Notes: a model not told the origin generated them from the letters alone. DNA of 64,000 bases from Haloarcula rubra (GCF_019599465.1 NZ_RKLR01000004.1:1-64000), one strand, 5' to 3'; counted from the stretch's first letter, positions 52,301 through 61,860 are shown. Numbers and translations are program-made.

Positions 52301-53350
52301 TCAGTCGCCGTCGTCGAACGCCGGGTTCGGGCGGACGCCGGTCCCAGAGTCGACCGCCCGGAGGTCGAAGCTGTCCCCGTCGACCGGGACGCCCTCGTAG
52401 GGGTCGTCGGCGAGGAGGAGTGCGCCGTCGAGGTCGGCGTAGTCGACCAGTGGTGCGAGGTGGGCCGCGGCGGCGATAGAGGCGTTCGACTCCACCATGC
52501 ACCCGAGCATCGTCGCGAGGCGGTGGGCGTCGGCGGCGTGGACGAGGCGCGTCGCGGCCCGCAGGCCCCCGCACTTGACGAGTTTCACGTTGACGACGTC
52601 GCAGGCGTCGGCGACCCGCGGCACGTCCGTCGGGACCACGCAAGACTCGTCGGCACACACCGGCATCGCCGTCGACCGCGTGACCCGCCGGAGGCCCTCG
52701 ACGTCGTCGGCGGCGACCGGTTGTTCGAGCATCGTCACGTCCGCGGCTTCGAGCCACCCGGCCGCCGTGATTGCCTCCTCGGGGTCCCACGCCGCGTTCG
52801 CGTCGACCCGGATGTCGGCGTCGGGGACCGCCTCTCGGACCGCCTCGAACCGGACTCGGTCGGCGTCGGTGCCGAGCTTCACCTTCAGCGTCGAGAACCC
52901 GGCCTCGACGGCGGCGACGGCCTTCTCGGCCATCTTCTCCGGGGGGTCGATGCCGACGGTGTAGGAGGTCGGTGGGGCACGGTCGGGGTCCAGTCCCCAC
53001 TGCCGGTACAGCGGCACGCCCACGTCACGCGCCGCGAGGTCGGCCAGCGCGATGGAGACGGCGGTGCGGGCCGCTGGCTGGTGTGGGGCCTGTTCGTGGA
53101 GGCGGCGCTCGATGCGCTGGCCGGCGTGGGGGTCGCCGACGGACTCGACGGTCGTCAGCAGGTCCGGGAGCGTCTCGGCGACGCTGGTGGGCGTCTCCCC
53201 GTAGTACTCGGTCGGGGTCGCCGCGCCGACACCGGTCGTGCCCTCGTGGGTGAGTTCGACGACGACGGTACTGCTCGTCTCGCTGGTCCGCCGGGCGATA
53301 CCGAACGGCGTCGAGAGCGGCAGGTCGTACCGTTCGACGTGCCACTTCAT
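52301..53350 (-). CDS. Enolase-superfamily dipeptide epimerase / N-acyl-amino-acid racemase (DgcA-like)
   Basis: This 349-residue protein is of the mandelate-racemase/AEE group, with K-x-K near 160 (TLKVKLGTD), RVDANAAWD, VTMLEQPV, CADESC and VNVKLVKCGG, the metal ligands and catalytic lysines. Its ATG 53350 overlaps the DUF1611 stop by four bases (ATGA). In marine bacteria DUF1611 (DgcN) with this family (DgcA) catabolises D-glutamate via N-acetyl intermediates; the same pairing here suggests this function. Confidence 0.88.
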   Translation of the reverse strand: MKWHVERYDLPLSTPFGIARRTSETSSTVVVELTHEGTTGVGAATPTEYYGETPTSVAETLPDLLTTVESVGDPHAGQRIERRLHEQAPHQPAARTAVSIALADLAARDVGVPLYRQWGLDPDRAPPTSYTVGIDPPEKMAEKAVAAVEAGFSTLKVKLGTDADRVRFEAVREAVPDADIRVDANAAWDPEEAITAAGWLEAADVTMLEQPVAADDVEGLRRVTRSTAMPVCADESCVVPTDVPRVADACDVVNVKLVKCGGLRAATRLVHAADAHRLATMLGCMVESNASIAAAAHLAPLVDYADLDGALLLADDPYEGVPVDGDSFDLRAVDSGTGVRPNPAFDDGD

Positions 53351-54357
53351 AGAATCGCGTCGAGCACCTCGTCGGGGACGCCGTCCCGGACCGGGTCCGT
53401 CGCCGGGACGCCCAGCGCCTCGCGATACGTCTCGACGGCGGCCGCCGCGTCGTCCGCGTCGAGGGCGCTGGTGTTCAGCATCCCGGCGTCGACGGTGGCC
53501 TCGGAGACGGGCGCGGCGAGCCGCTCGTAGACGTCGACGTACTCGTCCAGCGGCGGGATGGCGAACGACTCGTAGCCGTGGATGACCTCCTGTCCGGCGT
53601 TGTGACACAGCACCAGCGCGTCCGGCGCGGACCCGTGGAGGATGCTCGTCGTCACGCCGGAGTAGGCCGGATGGGCGAGCGCGCCCTGTCCCTCCACGAC
53701 GAGGAGGTCCTGCTCCTCGGGCGTCTCGACGAGGCGCTCGACGGCGCCGGCGGCGTAGTCGGCGATGACCCGGTCGACGGCGATGCCCCAGCCGGTGATG
53801 GCGACGCCGGTCTGGCCCGTCGGCACCACGGCGGCGTCGAGCCCTCGCTCGCGGGCGGCGTCGCGTATCTCGAAGGAGGCGGTCATCTTCCCCGTCGAGC
53901 AGTCGGTGCCGACGGTGGTGACGACGGTGGCGTCCACCTCGCCGGCGGTACCCTCGGCGACGGTGAGGTCGTCCGGCGGTTTCCGAAGGTCCTGCAGTTC
54001 GGCGTCGTGTTCCTCGGCGAGACGGACGAACTCCGGGTCGTCTTCGAGGAAGTCGTGCAGTCCCGCGACGACGTCACACCCGCGTTCGAGCGCCGCCCGG
54101 ACGTCGGGCCGCCACGACTCGTCGAACCCGCCGCCGATGGGTGAGATACCGACGACCAGCGCGTCCACCGCCGGCACGTCGGCCATCGAGGCGACGATGG
54201 GGGCGTCCTGTACGTCCGGGAGGACGTCGGCGACGCGGCCGCCGGCGCGCGCTCTGTCGATGACGGCCCGCACCTCGTGGTCACCGTAACGGAGCAACCC
54301 GACCGCCGTCTTGGCGCGGTCGGGGAACGATTCGTGGGCGAGGACGGCGACCTGCAT
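53347..54357 (-). CDS. DUF1611 protein (DgcN-like N-acetyltransferase)
   Basis: The 336-residue protein has a P-loop GTDCSTGKMT at 150-159, followed by VVPTGQTGVAITGWGIAVD and LLVVEGQGALAHPAYSGVT. This is the DUF1611 pattern; DgcN N-acetylates D-glutamate with acetyl-CoA in marine bacteria. It is translated with the epimerase (four-base overlap). The start is ATG 54357. The gap to the next gene, 54358-54569 (212 bases), shows no gene. Confidence 0.85.
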   Translation of the reverse strand: MQVAVLAHESFPDRAKTAVGLLRYGDHEVRAVIDRARAGGRVADVLPDVQDAPIVASMADVPAVDALVVGISPIGGGFDESWRPDVRAALERGCDVVAGLHDFLEDDPEFVRLAEEHDAELQDLRKPPDDLTVAEGTAGEVDATVVTTVGTDCSTGKMTASFEIRDAARERGLDAAVVPTGQTGVAITGWGIAVDRVIADYAAGAVERLVETPEEQDLLVVEGQGALAHPAYSGVTTSILHGSAPDALVLCHNAGQEVIHGYESFAIPPLDEYVDVYERLAAPVSEATVDAGMLNTSALDADDAAAAVETYREALGVPATDPVRDGVPDEVLDAIL

Positions 54358-54569
54358 ACGAGAACTGTCGCGGCCCCCGTGCCTAAAGGTATGGTCGGGC
54401 GACCGTCCGTCGGGGGGTGACACCCAGTCGCAGTCTCTCGGTCTGGGTGACCTCCTCGCACCCCTGCGGTGGCAGTCGCACGACACGTATACTACGATTA
54501 ACTATCACCGTGGAGAAAGAATATCGTCACGGCCCCCCTACCCCCGCACAGAGGCGCCCGGCCCACCAC

Positions 54570-54758
54570 ATGTATTCGACACTCCCCCCGTCGAGCGAAC
54601 CGCTAGCCGACATCGCCGTCACGCTCGGGTTGCTCGCACTGACGTTCGGGATACTCCTCGGCGTCTCCCTGTTCGCCACCGTCAGAGCCGAGGTGCCCGG
54701 CTACGCCGACGAGCAGCCACCGCGCGACGCGAGCGACCCGCGCCGGCGTCGTCGATAG
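54570..54758 (+). CDS. 62-aa single-helix membrane protein
   Basis: The frame encodes MYSTLPPSSEPLADIAVTLG, then a hydrophobic helix (LLALTFGILLGVSLFATV), ending in an Arg-rich RRRRR tail. The Arg-rich cytoplasmic tail is typical of such small haloarchaeal proteins. No role is known. Confidence 0.5.
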   Translation: MYSTLPPSSEPLADIAVTLGLLALTFGILLGVSLFATVRAEVPGYADEQPPRDASDPRRRRR

Positions 54759-54767
54759 CGGTCCGTC

Positions 54768-55469
54768 TCACCTGTTCAGCATCGAGAGGATGCGGAGGAC
54801 CCACTGGAGGACGTGGACGAACACGCCCATGACGGCGACGTAGATGCCGATGGCGTTGCGCAGGTCGCTGGCGTAGCGGTTCTCGCGGACGGCCCATATC
54901 TCGTAGGTCAGGTCGACGACGAACCCGAGGAAGAAGAGGAGGCCGGCGACGACGAGCAATATGGGGTTCAGGAACACGCCGGCGGCACCGACGACCAGTC
55001 CGCCGATGAAACAGCCGAAGGCGTAGCGTTGCCACCCGGAGAAGTCGTAGTTGCTCTTGAAGACGACGGTGGCGACGACGGCAGTGATGGCCCCGGTGAC
55101 GACGGTGGTGATGCCCAGTGCCGGCACGCGGAGGCCGCCGCCGTAGATGTACAGTATCGCCGCCCCGAACAGGCCGTACCCGCCCTGAATCAGGAGGACG
55201 CCGACGCCGGCGAGGCCCATGCTCCCGCGCTCGACGCCCTTGGTCGCTATCCAGAACCCGCCCCCGACGGTGACGGCGAAGACGGCGATGCCGACGAAGA
55301 AACTGGAGAACAGCGCGGCGCCCAGCGGCGCTATCGGCGTGTACGAGAGGCCGAGCATCACGAGGATGTTGACCGCGACCAGCGCGGTCCCCATCCCGAT
55401 TATCTTGCTGATGTTCCGGTCGACCGTCGCACCGGCGTTCAGCGTACTGCGGTCGAATGTGCTACTCAT
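54768..55469 (-). CDS. Bax-inhibitor-1/YccA-like membrane protein
   Basis: This 233-residue protein has seven predicted helices. It begins MSSTFDRSTLNAGATVDRNI and shows a conserved late block DLTYEIWAVRENRYASDLRN, then IGIYVAVMGVFVHVLQWVLR. The TMBIM-type arrangement suggests a cation leak channel or relative. It has a 9-base gap to the convergent small membrane gene. Confidence 0.75.
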   Translation of the reverse strand: MSSTFDRSTLNAGATVDRNISKIIGMGTALVAVNILVMLGLSYTPIAPLGAALFSSFFVGIAVFAVTVGGGFWIATKGVERGSMGLAGVGVLLIQGGYGLFGAAILYIYGGGLRVPALGITTVVTGAITAVVATVVFKSNYDFSGWQRYAFGCFIGGLVVGAAGVFLNPILLVVAGLLFFLGFVVDLTYEIWAVRENRYASDLRNAIGIYVAVMGVFVHVLQWVLRILSMLNR

Positions 55470-55537
55470 CGTTGGCTCCACTCGACTGCCACACATGGGT
55501 CTTTTCCATCCCAGACGGCCGAAACGCATATTCCGCG

Positions 55538-57352
55538 TCAGTCTCGCCCGTGCCGGGTGACACACGTCGAGAGGCCGATGAGTTCGACGGGCTCGGAGTT
55601 GTCCGGCGAGTAGACGACCCGCTGGCCCTTCTCCATGTAGGGCACCTTCGACTCGAGGTTGCTGGGGATGTTCACGGCCTTGATGGCGTCCTCGTCGCCG
55701 AGGTTCAGCACCATCGTCGTGTTTATCTGCTTGAACACCGGGTCGGCGATGTCCTGTGGGTCCTGTGTGATGAGGTAGAGTCCCAGACGCTCTTTCCGGC
55801 CCTGTTTGGCCGCCTCGGTGAACTTCCCGATGACCTTGCGTCCCTGCACGCTGTCGGCGTCGGTGAGGAAGTTGTGGGCCTCGTCCATCCCGAGGACGAG
55901 GGGGGTCTCCTTGATGCGGTCGTAGGTGGGGTCGTTCGAGAGTTTCTGGTCGATGAGGAGACTCGAGACGGCGAGGACGATAGTGGAGGCCGTCCGCGAG
56001 TCCGTGATGTGGTACGTGGGGATGACGGTGAGGCCGCCGTCCCGGACGAGTTGTGATATCTGGTCGGTGATGGGCCGGGCGTCCTGGTCGAAGACGGCGC
56101 CGAACCCGCGCACCCGGCGCTTCACGGCGTCGAACGTGGCCTCGTGGACGTCGCCGGCCTCGTGGAGTTCCTCTTTCAGCGCCGGGTCGTCGAGGAAGGT
56201 CAGGAACTGGTCGTAGGTGCCGCTCTCGCCGTACTCGCGCTCGAACCGCTCGAGGAACGTGTTGACCAGCGCCCCGTACTGGTTGTCGTTGAGGCTGGAC
56301 CCGGCGATGAGCCACGGGTTCTCGTGGACGAGCGAGAACGGAATCGTGAACTCCACCTGCTCGGCGCGGTGGTGGCTCGCGTTGTACTCCGTGCCGGCCA
56401 CCTTCGGGACGAAGGCGATGGTGTCGTCGTAGCCGCCGTAGGCGACGCCTTCTCGCTCGCACCGCCGGGCGAACTCGTCGGTCAGTTTCGGGTTGTCGTC
56501 GTGCATCTGGGCGTACTCGTCCTGTGGGTCGAACTGGACGACGGCGAGTTCCGGCGAGCGCCCGTCGGTCATCTCGTAGGTGCGGCCCAGATACTGCCGG
56601 AGGACGTTCTTCGAACTGTGGGTCTTCCCCGACCCGGTGCCGCCGGCGACGAGGGTGTGGCGGAAGACGAGGGGGTCGCCGTCGTCGTAGTCGTCTTTCA
56701 GGCGGTAGTCGATGGTCGGCGGTTCGGCGCTCGTCCTGACCTTCTCGCCGCCGACGGAGAGGTGGCCCAGAAAGACGCCGTCCTCCGGAATCTTCAGGCC
56801 GGTCTTGATTTCGGACTTGTCGGTGGCCTCCCGCACGACGGTTTCGGGTTTCGGCACCCGGTCGGTCATCCGCCGCTTGAGTTCGTCGCCGTCCTGATAG
56901 AGCACGGCCACCGGGTCCAGTTCCGCCATGAACTTGAAGTCCTGTTCGTCGATGCCCTGCTGGCGCATCGCGCGGCGGGCGTGAATCTCGGTGGCGTCGT
57001 CGGCGCGGAACTCCTGTGCGTACTCCAGCGCCGAGATGCGGCAGAACAGGCGCTCGCCGTCGGGGTAGGGGACGAGGAGGTACTTCCCGATGCGGACCGC
57101 CGAGCGGTTGGCGGCGGTGACGTACGCCTGCAGGTGACACTCCTCGGCCTCCTCGCTGATACGGAGGCCGTCGGCGGCCGAGAGGACGCCGAGGCCGCTG
57201 TCGGCACCGGCGGGAGTGGCCTCGATGTCTTCGAACCCGTCGTCGGTGTCCTCGACCGTCTCGTCGGTCGAGTCCACGGGCGGGGTAGCCGACGCCGCGT
57301 CGTCGGCCTCGCCCTCGTCGTCGAAGTCGGTGAAATCCCCGAGGTCGGACAT
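55538..57352 (-). CDS. herA: HerA-like hexameric DNA helicase/translocase ATPase
   Basis: The 604-residue protein has an acidic N-terminus, a HAS-barrel region and a RecA-like DUF87 core. Walker A GGTGSGKT lies at 237-244 and Walker B in LVLGMDEAHNFL, with an arginine-rich C-terminal region. HerA with NurA resects DNA ends in archaea. NurA is 1.3 kb away on the same strand, separated by two plus-strand genes. The start is ATG 57352. Confidence 0.9.
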   Translation of the reverse strand: MSDLGDFTDFDDEGEADDAASATPPVDSTDETVEDTDDGFEDIEATPAGADSGLGVLSAADGLRISEEAEECHLQAYVTAANRSAVRIGKYLLVPYPDGERLFCRISALEYAQEFRADDATEIHARRAMRQQGIDEQDFKFMAELDPVAVLYQDGDELKRRMTDRVPKPETVVREATDKSEIKTGLKIPEDGVFLGHLSVGGEKVRTSAEPPTIDYRLKDDYDDGDPLVFRHTLVAGGTGSGKTHSSKNVLRQYLGRTYEMTDGRSPELAVVQFDPQDEYAQMHDDNPKLTDEFARRCEREGVAYGGYDDTIAFVPKVAGTEYNASHHRAEQVEFTIPFSLVHENPWLIAGSSLNDNQYGALVNTFLERFEREYGESGTYDQFLTFLDDPALKEELHEAGDVHEATFDAVKRRVRGFGAVFDQDARPITDQISQLVRDGGLTVIPTYHITDSRTASTIVLAVSSLLIDQKLSNDPTYDRIKETPLVLGMDEAHNFLTDADSVQGRKVIGKFTEAAKQGRKERLGLYLITQDPQDIADPVFKQINTTMVLNLGDEDAIKAVNIPSNLESKVPYMEKGQRVVYSPDNSEPVELIGLSTCVTRHGRD

Positions 57353-57439
57353 ACCGACACCCACGGTAGCCGGGGATTAACACCTTTCCCCAGCGTGGCG
57401 GAAGTGAAACCTTACGCTGGTGGGTAGTGGAGTGGCGGT

Positions 57440-58231
57440 ATGGACCCGGCACGGGTGATGTCGTTCAACGTTCGCTACGACGCCCCCGAGGACGGACTGG
57501 ACAACTGGTCCCACCGACGCCGACTCGTCACCGGGACGATTCGGTACCACGCGCCAGACGTCGTCGGCGTACAGGAGGCCCAGACCCACCAGATGCTGGA
57601 ACTGGAGACGCTCCTCCCGGCGTACGACTGGGTCGGCGACCCGCGCGATACGGTCGAGGCTGGCGGCGAACACACGGCCATCGGCTACCGCACCGCGCGG
57701 TTCGACTGCGAGGGGACCGACACGTTCTGGCTCTCGGAGACCCCGGAGACCCCGGGCAGCGTCGGGTGGGACGCCCGACACCCTCGGGTGGCGACGTGGG
57801 GCCGCTTCCGCGACCGGGAGACGGGCAGCTCGCTGTTGGCGGTGAACACCCACCTCGACCACGTGGGCGAGGAGGCGCGACGTGCGGGCATCGACCTCGT
57901 CCTGACGCGCCTGAACGACGTCGTCGCGGACGAGGCGGTCGTCCTGAGCGGCGACTTCAACTGCGTCGTCGGCGACCGCGCGCACCGGCGCGCCGACGGC
58001 CACACGCTCCCCGACGGGCGGACGCTCAGGGACACCCGGGAGCTGACGCCCACCCGGCACGGGCCGACGACGACGCGGACGGACTTCCACGACCTCGTCC
58101 CCGAGATGGGCATCGACCACGTGTTCGTCAGCGAGGGGATGGCGGTCGATAGCTGGGCGGCCGTCACCGACCGGGACGACGACCACTACGCCTCGGACCA
58201 CCTCCCCGTGGTCGCCGACTGTCGGTTCTGA
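57440..58231 (+). CDS. Endonuclease/exonuclease/phosphatase-family protein
   Basis: This 263-residue protein has the EEP fold: VMSFNVRYDAPEDG, VVGVQEAQ (catalytic Glu), NTHLDHVG, VVLSGDFNC and SDHLPVVAD, which hold the metal and catalytic residues. EEP enzymes hydrolyse phosphodiesters or phosphomonoesters; the substrate is unknown. It is inserted between herA and nurA, on the opposite strand. Confidence 0.9.
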   Translation: MDPARVMSFNVRYDAPEDGLDNWSHRRRLVTGTIRYHAPDVVGVQEAQTHQMLELETLLPAYDWVGDPRDTVEAGGEHTAIGYRTARFDCEGTDTFWLSETPETPGSVGWDARHPRVATWGRFRDRETGSSLLAVNTHLDHVGEEARRAGIDLVLTRLNDVVADEAVVLSGDFNCVVGDRAHRRADGHTLPDGRTLRDTRELTPTRHGPTTTRTDFHDLVPEMGIDHVFVSEGMAVDSWAAVTDRDDDHYASDHLPVVADCRF

Positions 58232-58308
58232 CTCGTCGCTCCCCGGCCGACCTGTCAGCGACGACGGTCCTCGGGGAGTTTTTGCCGGCAGAGCGCGTAG
58301 CTACGGGT

Positions 58309-58644
58309 ATGTTACTCGTTCACGGGACCGCCGGGGGGACCGGACTGACTGGCACGCTGTACGAACCGGGCGAGGACCCGCCCTCCTACCGCGGTGCGCC
58401 GGACGACGGGTCGCCGTACGTCTGGGTCTGTGACTCCTTCTACGAGGTCGAGAGCGGCGGGCAGGTCCAGACCGTCGGGGACCGGGAGCTACGGGTCGCC
58501 TTCGAGTCGCCGATGCCACGGGGGTTCGAGTCACGGGACGCGGCGCTCGCGGCGGCCGAAGAGCACGTCCGCACGCAGTTCGCCCGCCTCGGCGTCGTCG
58601 GGTCGTCCGTCGACGTCACCGTGGCACGGCCGGAGGACGCCTGA
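58309..58644 (+). CDS. 111-aa haloarchaeal hypothetical protein (DUF7113-like)
   Basis: It begins MLLVHGTAGGTGLTGTLYEP and shows PYVWVCDSFYEVESGGQVQ. I would place it in a haloarchaeal DUF near herA-nurA; no function is known. The start is ATG 58309. It ends one base from nurA, convergently. Confidence 0.6.
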   Translation: MLLVHGTAGGTGLTGTLYEPGEDPPSYRGAPDDGSPYVWVCDSFYEVESGGQVQTVGDRELRVAFESPMPRGFESRDAALAAAEEHVRTQFARLGVVGSSVDVTVARPEDA

Positions 58645-58645
58645 C

Positions 58646-59899
58646 TCAGAACGTCTCTTCGACGGCGCCCCAGCGGTGGTCGTCGTACGAGGAGTCCCGG
58701 TCGACGTCGAACTCCCGTTCGATGCGGCGAGTGAGTTCCTCGCTGCCCTGTCGGTCGATGCTCGCGAGTTCGTCGGCCTTCGCGATGGCCAGCGGCGGGC
58801 CGCGCTCGGCGGCCACGTCGTGGAGTATCTGGCGCGTGAGCCGTTCCCGTCGGTCGGGGTCCTTGGTGAACGCGTAGGGCGCCTCGACGCGGAACACGAG
58901 GTCGGTGCGGGGGTCGTAGCAGACGAAGAACGTGACCTCGTACAGTTCGGAACTCAGCGTCCGCTCGATGCCCAATGCGTCGCCGTCGGCGGCCATCGTC
59001 CCGTCGGTGCCCGCCCGCGAGCGGAACCAGTTGGTGCAGGTGAGCGCGTCGTCCCGTCGCTCACCGTCGTCGTCCCGGCGTTCCAGCACGTGCCGGAAGA
59101 AGGCGGTGTCACTCGTCCACGGCGCGTTGGTCTTCTTGCGGACGGCGCGCGTCAGCGGCTTGCGCGAGGCGTTCTTGACGAACCCGACCAGCGGCACGTC
59201 TCGCTCGACGAACCGCTCGACGAGTTCGACGTAGTTGCCGACGACGCTCTTGGGCCGGTCGTCCTCGGCCAGCACCTCCGCCAGTTCCGTGTCGCGGTCG
59301 GCCCACCGGAGGAGTCCGGTCGGGTAGATGGGGCCGTCCAGCACGAACAGGTCCTCGACGGCGTCGGCGTTCAACAGCGCGTGTTCGCTCTCGGCGAGGT
59401 ACAGCGCCAGCGCGTGGACGACGCGCTGTTCGAAGCGGTCGACCTGCGGGGCGTCGAGGACCCGACGACGGGCGTACCCCCGGTCGTCGGCCCGCCAGTC
59501 GCCGTCGAACCGGAGCGTCGTGTCGTTCGAGTGGACCGCCATGATGATGGTCCGGCCGCGGTGGAGGTCCACGTCGGAGGGCGTCGCGCTCATCGCCGCC
59601 TGCGCGACGTCCAGCACGAGGCCGTTCTTGAACGTCGTCGGGTTGATGGTCCCCGAGTCCAGCCCGTGCTGAGTGGGGAACGGCGGCTCTTCCAGCGCGA
59701 TGTCCGCGACGGGGACCTTCCGCCGGCGTTGCTCGCCAAGCGGGGTCAGAATCTCGCGGCCGTCGGTGTCGTACAGCGGGTCGAGAAAGTTCGCCCACAC
59801 CTCCTCGGCGGCGGCCCCCTGGTCACTCGACTCGACGGTCGCACCCACCTGTCCGGCGAGTTTCGCGATGCCGTCGACGTGTACCGGGTCCAGCGTCAT
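58646..59899 (-). CDS. nurA: DNA double-strand break repair nuclease NurA
   Basis: This 417-residue protein has the NurA N-terminal catalytic motif HGLDSGTINP, with Asp81, and FVLDGPIYPTG for the second metal site. NurA is a 5'-3' ssDNA/dsDNA nuclease that works with HerA, Mre11 and Rad50. Only herA lies nearby. It starts at ATG 59899, and the 194-base gap to the exchanger gene holds no other gene. Confidence 0.9.
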   Translation of the reverse strand: MTLDPVHVDGIAKLAGQVGATVESSDQGAAAEEVWANFLDPLYDTDGREILTPLGEQRRRKVPVADIALEEPPFPTQHGLDSGTINPTTFKNGLVLDVAQAAMSATPSDVDLHRGRTIIMAVHSNDTTLRFDGDWRADDRGYARRRVLDAPQVDRFEQRVVHALALYLAESEHALLNADAVEDLFVLDGPIYPTGLLRWADRDTELAEVLAEDDRPKSVVGNYVELVERFVERDVPLVGFVKNASRKPLTRAVRKKTNAPWTSDTAFFRHVLERRDDDGERRDDALTCTNWFRSRAGTDGTMAADGDALGIERTLSSELYEVTFFVCYDPRTDLVFRVEAPYAFTKDPDRRERLTRQILHDVAAERGPPLAIAKADELASIDRQGSEELTRRIEREFDVDRDSSYDDHRWGAVEETF

Positions 59900-60093
59900 G
59901 TGCGTGGGTTCGCTGGCGGGAGCATAACTCTGGTGGGCTCTGTCCCGTTCGGGTTCGATGTGTGATTCTCGTACCCTGCGCCGCGAGACGGTGCCGTCGA
60001 TAGGCACAACGGTTAGGTGTGTGCTGGCGGTAGCCCGTGGCATGTCGCCCGCATCGGCCGAGCGAGTCGCCCCGCGGACACACCCCGTCTGAG

Positions 60094-61011
60094 ATGGTGC
60101 TGTTCGACGCGCTGTTTATCGGTGTCGCCGTCGTCGCGCTCTGGTTCGGCGCGGACCAGTTTGTCACCGGTGCCGCCCGTATCGCCCGCCGGCTCGGCGT
60201 GCCCGGCCTCGTCGTCGGACTCACCGTCGTCGCCTTCGGCACCTCGGCCCCGGAGTTCGCCGTGACGCTGGACGCCGCACTCGCGGGCCAGACGGACATC
60301 TCCGTCGCCAACGTCGTCGGGTCGAACGTCCTCAACCTCGGGTTCGTCCTCGGCGGCGTCGCCCTCGTACAGGCGCTGGCCACCTCCCGGACGCTGGTCC
60401 GGCGGGACTCGCTGTTGCTCGTGGCGACGACGGCGCTCCTGCTCGGTCTGGTCGCCGACGGCCGCCTCGGCCGCGTCGAGGGGGCGCTCCTGTTCGCGGG
60501 ACTGGTCGCGTACCTCCTCTATCTGGCTCGCAAGGGGAGCGAGCGGATGGCACCCGACGGGGACCGACCGTTCCACTGGCCAGACGCGGGGCGACTCGTC
60601 GTCGGCCTCGGGTTGGTCGTCGGCGGCGGGCACCTCCTCGTCCTCTCGGCCGTCGACATCGCGCAGACGGTGGGCGTCTCCGAGTGGGTCGTCGGCATCA
60701 CCGTCGTCGCCGCCGGCACCTCGCTCCCGGAGTTCGCCACTTCGATGGCGGCGGCCAGACAGGGCCGGACCGGCATCTCCGCGGGCAACCTCGTCGGGAG
60801 TTGTATCTTCAACGTCCTCGGGGTGCTGGGACTCGCGGCCGTCGTCCAGCCGCTCCCGGTCACGCCGGTGGGCGTCGAGGGGACGGCGTGGCTGCTGGGG
60901 ACCGTCGTCCTCGTGACCGTACTGTTCTACACCGACGCCGCGCTCTCGCGGCTAGAAGGGGGGTTGTTGGCCGCGCTCAACGCCGCCAACTGGCTGGCCA
61001 ACTTGCTCTGA
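60094..61011 (+). CDS. Na+/Ca2+ exchanger family (CaCA) cation antiporter
   Basis: The 305-residue protein has about 10 membrane helices arranged as two inverted alpha repeats: FGTSAPEFAVTL with VGSNVLNLG, and GTSLPEFATSM with GSCIFNVLG. These GTS-PE motifs bind cations in CaCA exchangers. It likely exports Ca2+ using Na+ or H+. The start is ATG 60094. Confidence 0.92.
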   Translation: MVLFDALFIGVAVVALWFGADQFVTGAARIARRLGVPGLVVGLTVVAFGTSAPEFAVTLDAALAGQTDISVANVVGSNVLNLGFVLGGVALVQALATSRTLVRRDSLLLVATTALLLGLVADGRLGRVEGALLFAGLVAYLLYLARKGSERMAPDGDRPFHWPDAGRLVVGLGLVVGGGHLLVLSAVDIAQTVGVSEWVVGITVVAAGTSLPEFATSMAAARQGRTGISAGNLVGSCIFNVLGVLGLAAVVQPLPVTPVGVEGTAWLLGTVVLVTVLFYTDAALSRLEGGLLAALNAANWLANLL

Positions 61012-61404
61012 CTACTCCTTGCCCGACTCCTCGCGGAGGAGTCGCTCGATGGCCTCGGCTATCTCCTCGTAGGAACTCATCGAGAGACCGTCCGTCGTGA
61101 TGAGCACGCCCTGTCGCTCCGTCGTCGCCCGCAGGAGGTACCCGTTCTCGAAGGCCCGGACGGTGAAGCGGTACTCGCCCAGTTCGGAATCCTGATAGGC
61201 GTTCTTCGTCTGCTTGTACCCCTGCCACTCGTGGCCGACGAAGTCGTTGAGGTCCGCGTCCTGTTCGAGGTCCTCTCGTAGGTACAGTTGCTCGAAGTTC
61301 GCCCGCGTGAAGTAGGTGACCGACCGCAGCGAGTCGCCGGTGGCCGTCCGCGCCGTCGTGACGATGCTGTCGGCGAGGTCGTCCGAGAGGATGTTCCGTG
61401 TCAT
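61012..61404 (-). CDS. 130-aa haloarchaeal hypothetical protein (DUF7522-like)
   Basis: It begins MTRNILSDDLADSIVTTART and has FENGYLLRATTERQGVLITT. The compact alpha/beta protein is common in haloarchaea but not characterised. It is directly convergent with the exchanger gene. The start is ATG 61404. Confidence 0.65.
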   Translation of the reverse strand: MTRNILSDDLADSIVTTARTATGDSLRSVTYFTRANFEQLYLREDLEQDADLNDFVGHEWQGYKQTKNAYQDSELGEYRFTVRAFENGYLLRATTERQGVLITTDGLSMSSYEEIAEAIERLLREESGKE

Positions 61405-61479
61405 GCCCGTAGCGTGACGGCCCAGCCTCTTAACCTCGGGGTTCCCGGCACCCCCAGACGGCGGCCCGCTACGGACGGG

Positions 61480-61860
61480 TCACTCGCCTCGTTCGTCTTC
61501 CAACGCTTCGAGCGTCTCGTGGGCCTCGGCGGCGTAGGTCAGCGCCGGGCCGCCGCCCATCACGACGGCGACTCTCAGCGCGTCGACGACTTCCTCGTGG
61601 GTCGCGCCCGCTTTCAGGGCCGCGTCGGTGTGCCAGAGGATGCAGTTCTCACAGTGGACGACGACGCTGATAGCCAGCGACATCAGTTCCTTCGTCTCGT
61701 GGTCCAGCGCGCCGTCACCTTCTGCGGTTTCGAGGAACCCCGTGAACTGTTCTATCGCCGGTGCGTCGCTCAGCAGGTCGCCGAGCGTCTCGTCGAACGA
61801 CGCCAGTTCGGCAGTTCGTGTCCTCGGAAAATGGGTTGTTTTCAAAGGGTAAAAGCGCAA
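61480..61860 (-). CDS. Carboxymuconolactone decarboxylase family protein (AhpD-like)
   Basis: This 126-residue all-helical protein has CENCILWH with C70, C73 and H77, the AhpD-type redox motif. It may act as a peroxidase-associated reductase. The start is uncertain: ATG 61860 gives an unusual basic N-terminus (MRFYPLKTTHFPRTR) not expected for the family, but I find no better ATG or GTG downstream. Convergent or divergent neighbours give no clue. Confidence 0.82.
   Translation of the reverse strand: MRFYPLKTTHFPRTRTAELASFDETLGDLLSDAPAIEQFTGFLETAEGDGALDHETKELMSLAISVVVHCENCILWHTDAALKAGATHEEVVDALRVAVVMGGGPALTYAAEAHETLEALEDERGE

Noticed and set aside
54768..57452. Single 894-residue minus-strand frame spanning HerA and the Bax-inhibitor-like gene
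   Set aside because: The part before 55469 is a shifted-frame shadow of herA; the real gene starts at ATG 55469.
59900..60093. Possible small gene in the gap before the exchanger
   Set aside because: Only very short frames with no protein-like composition.
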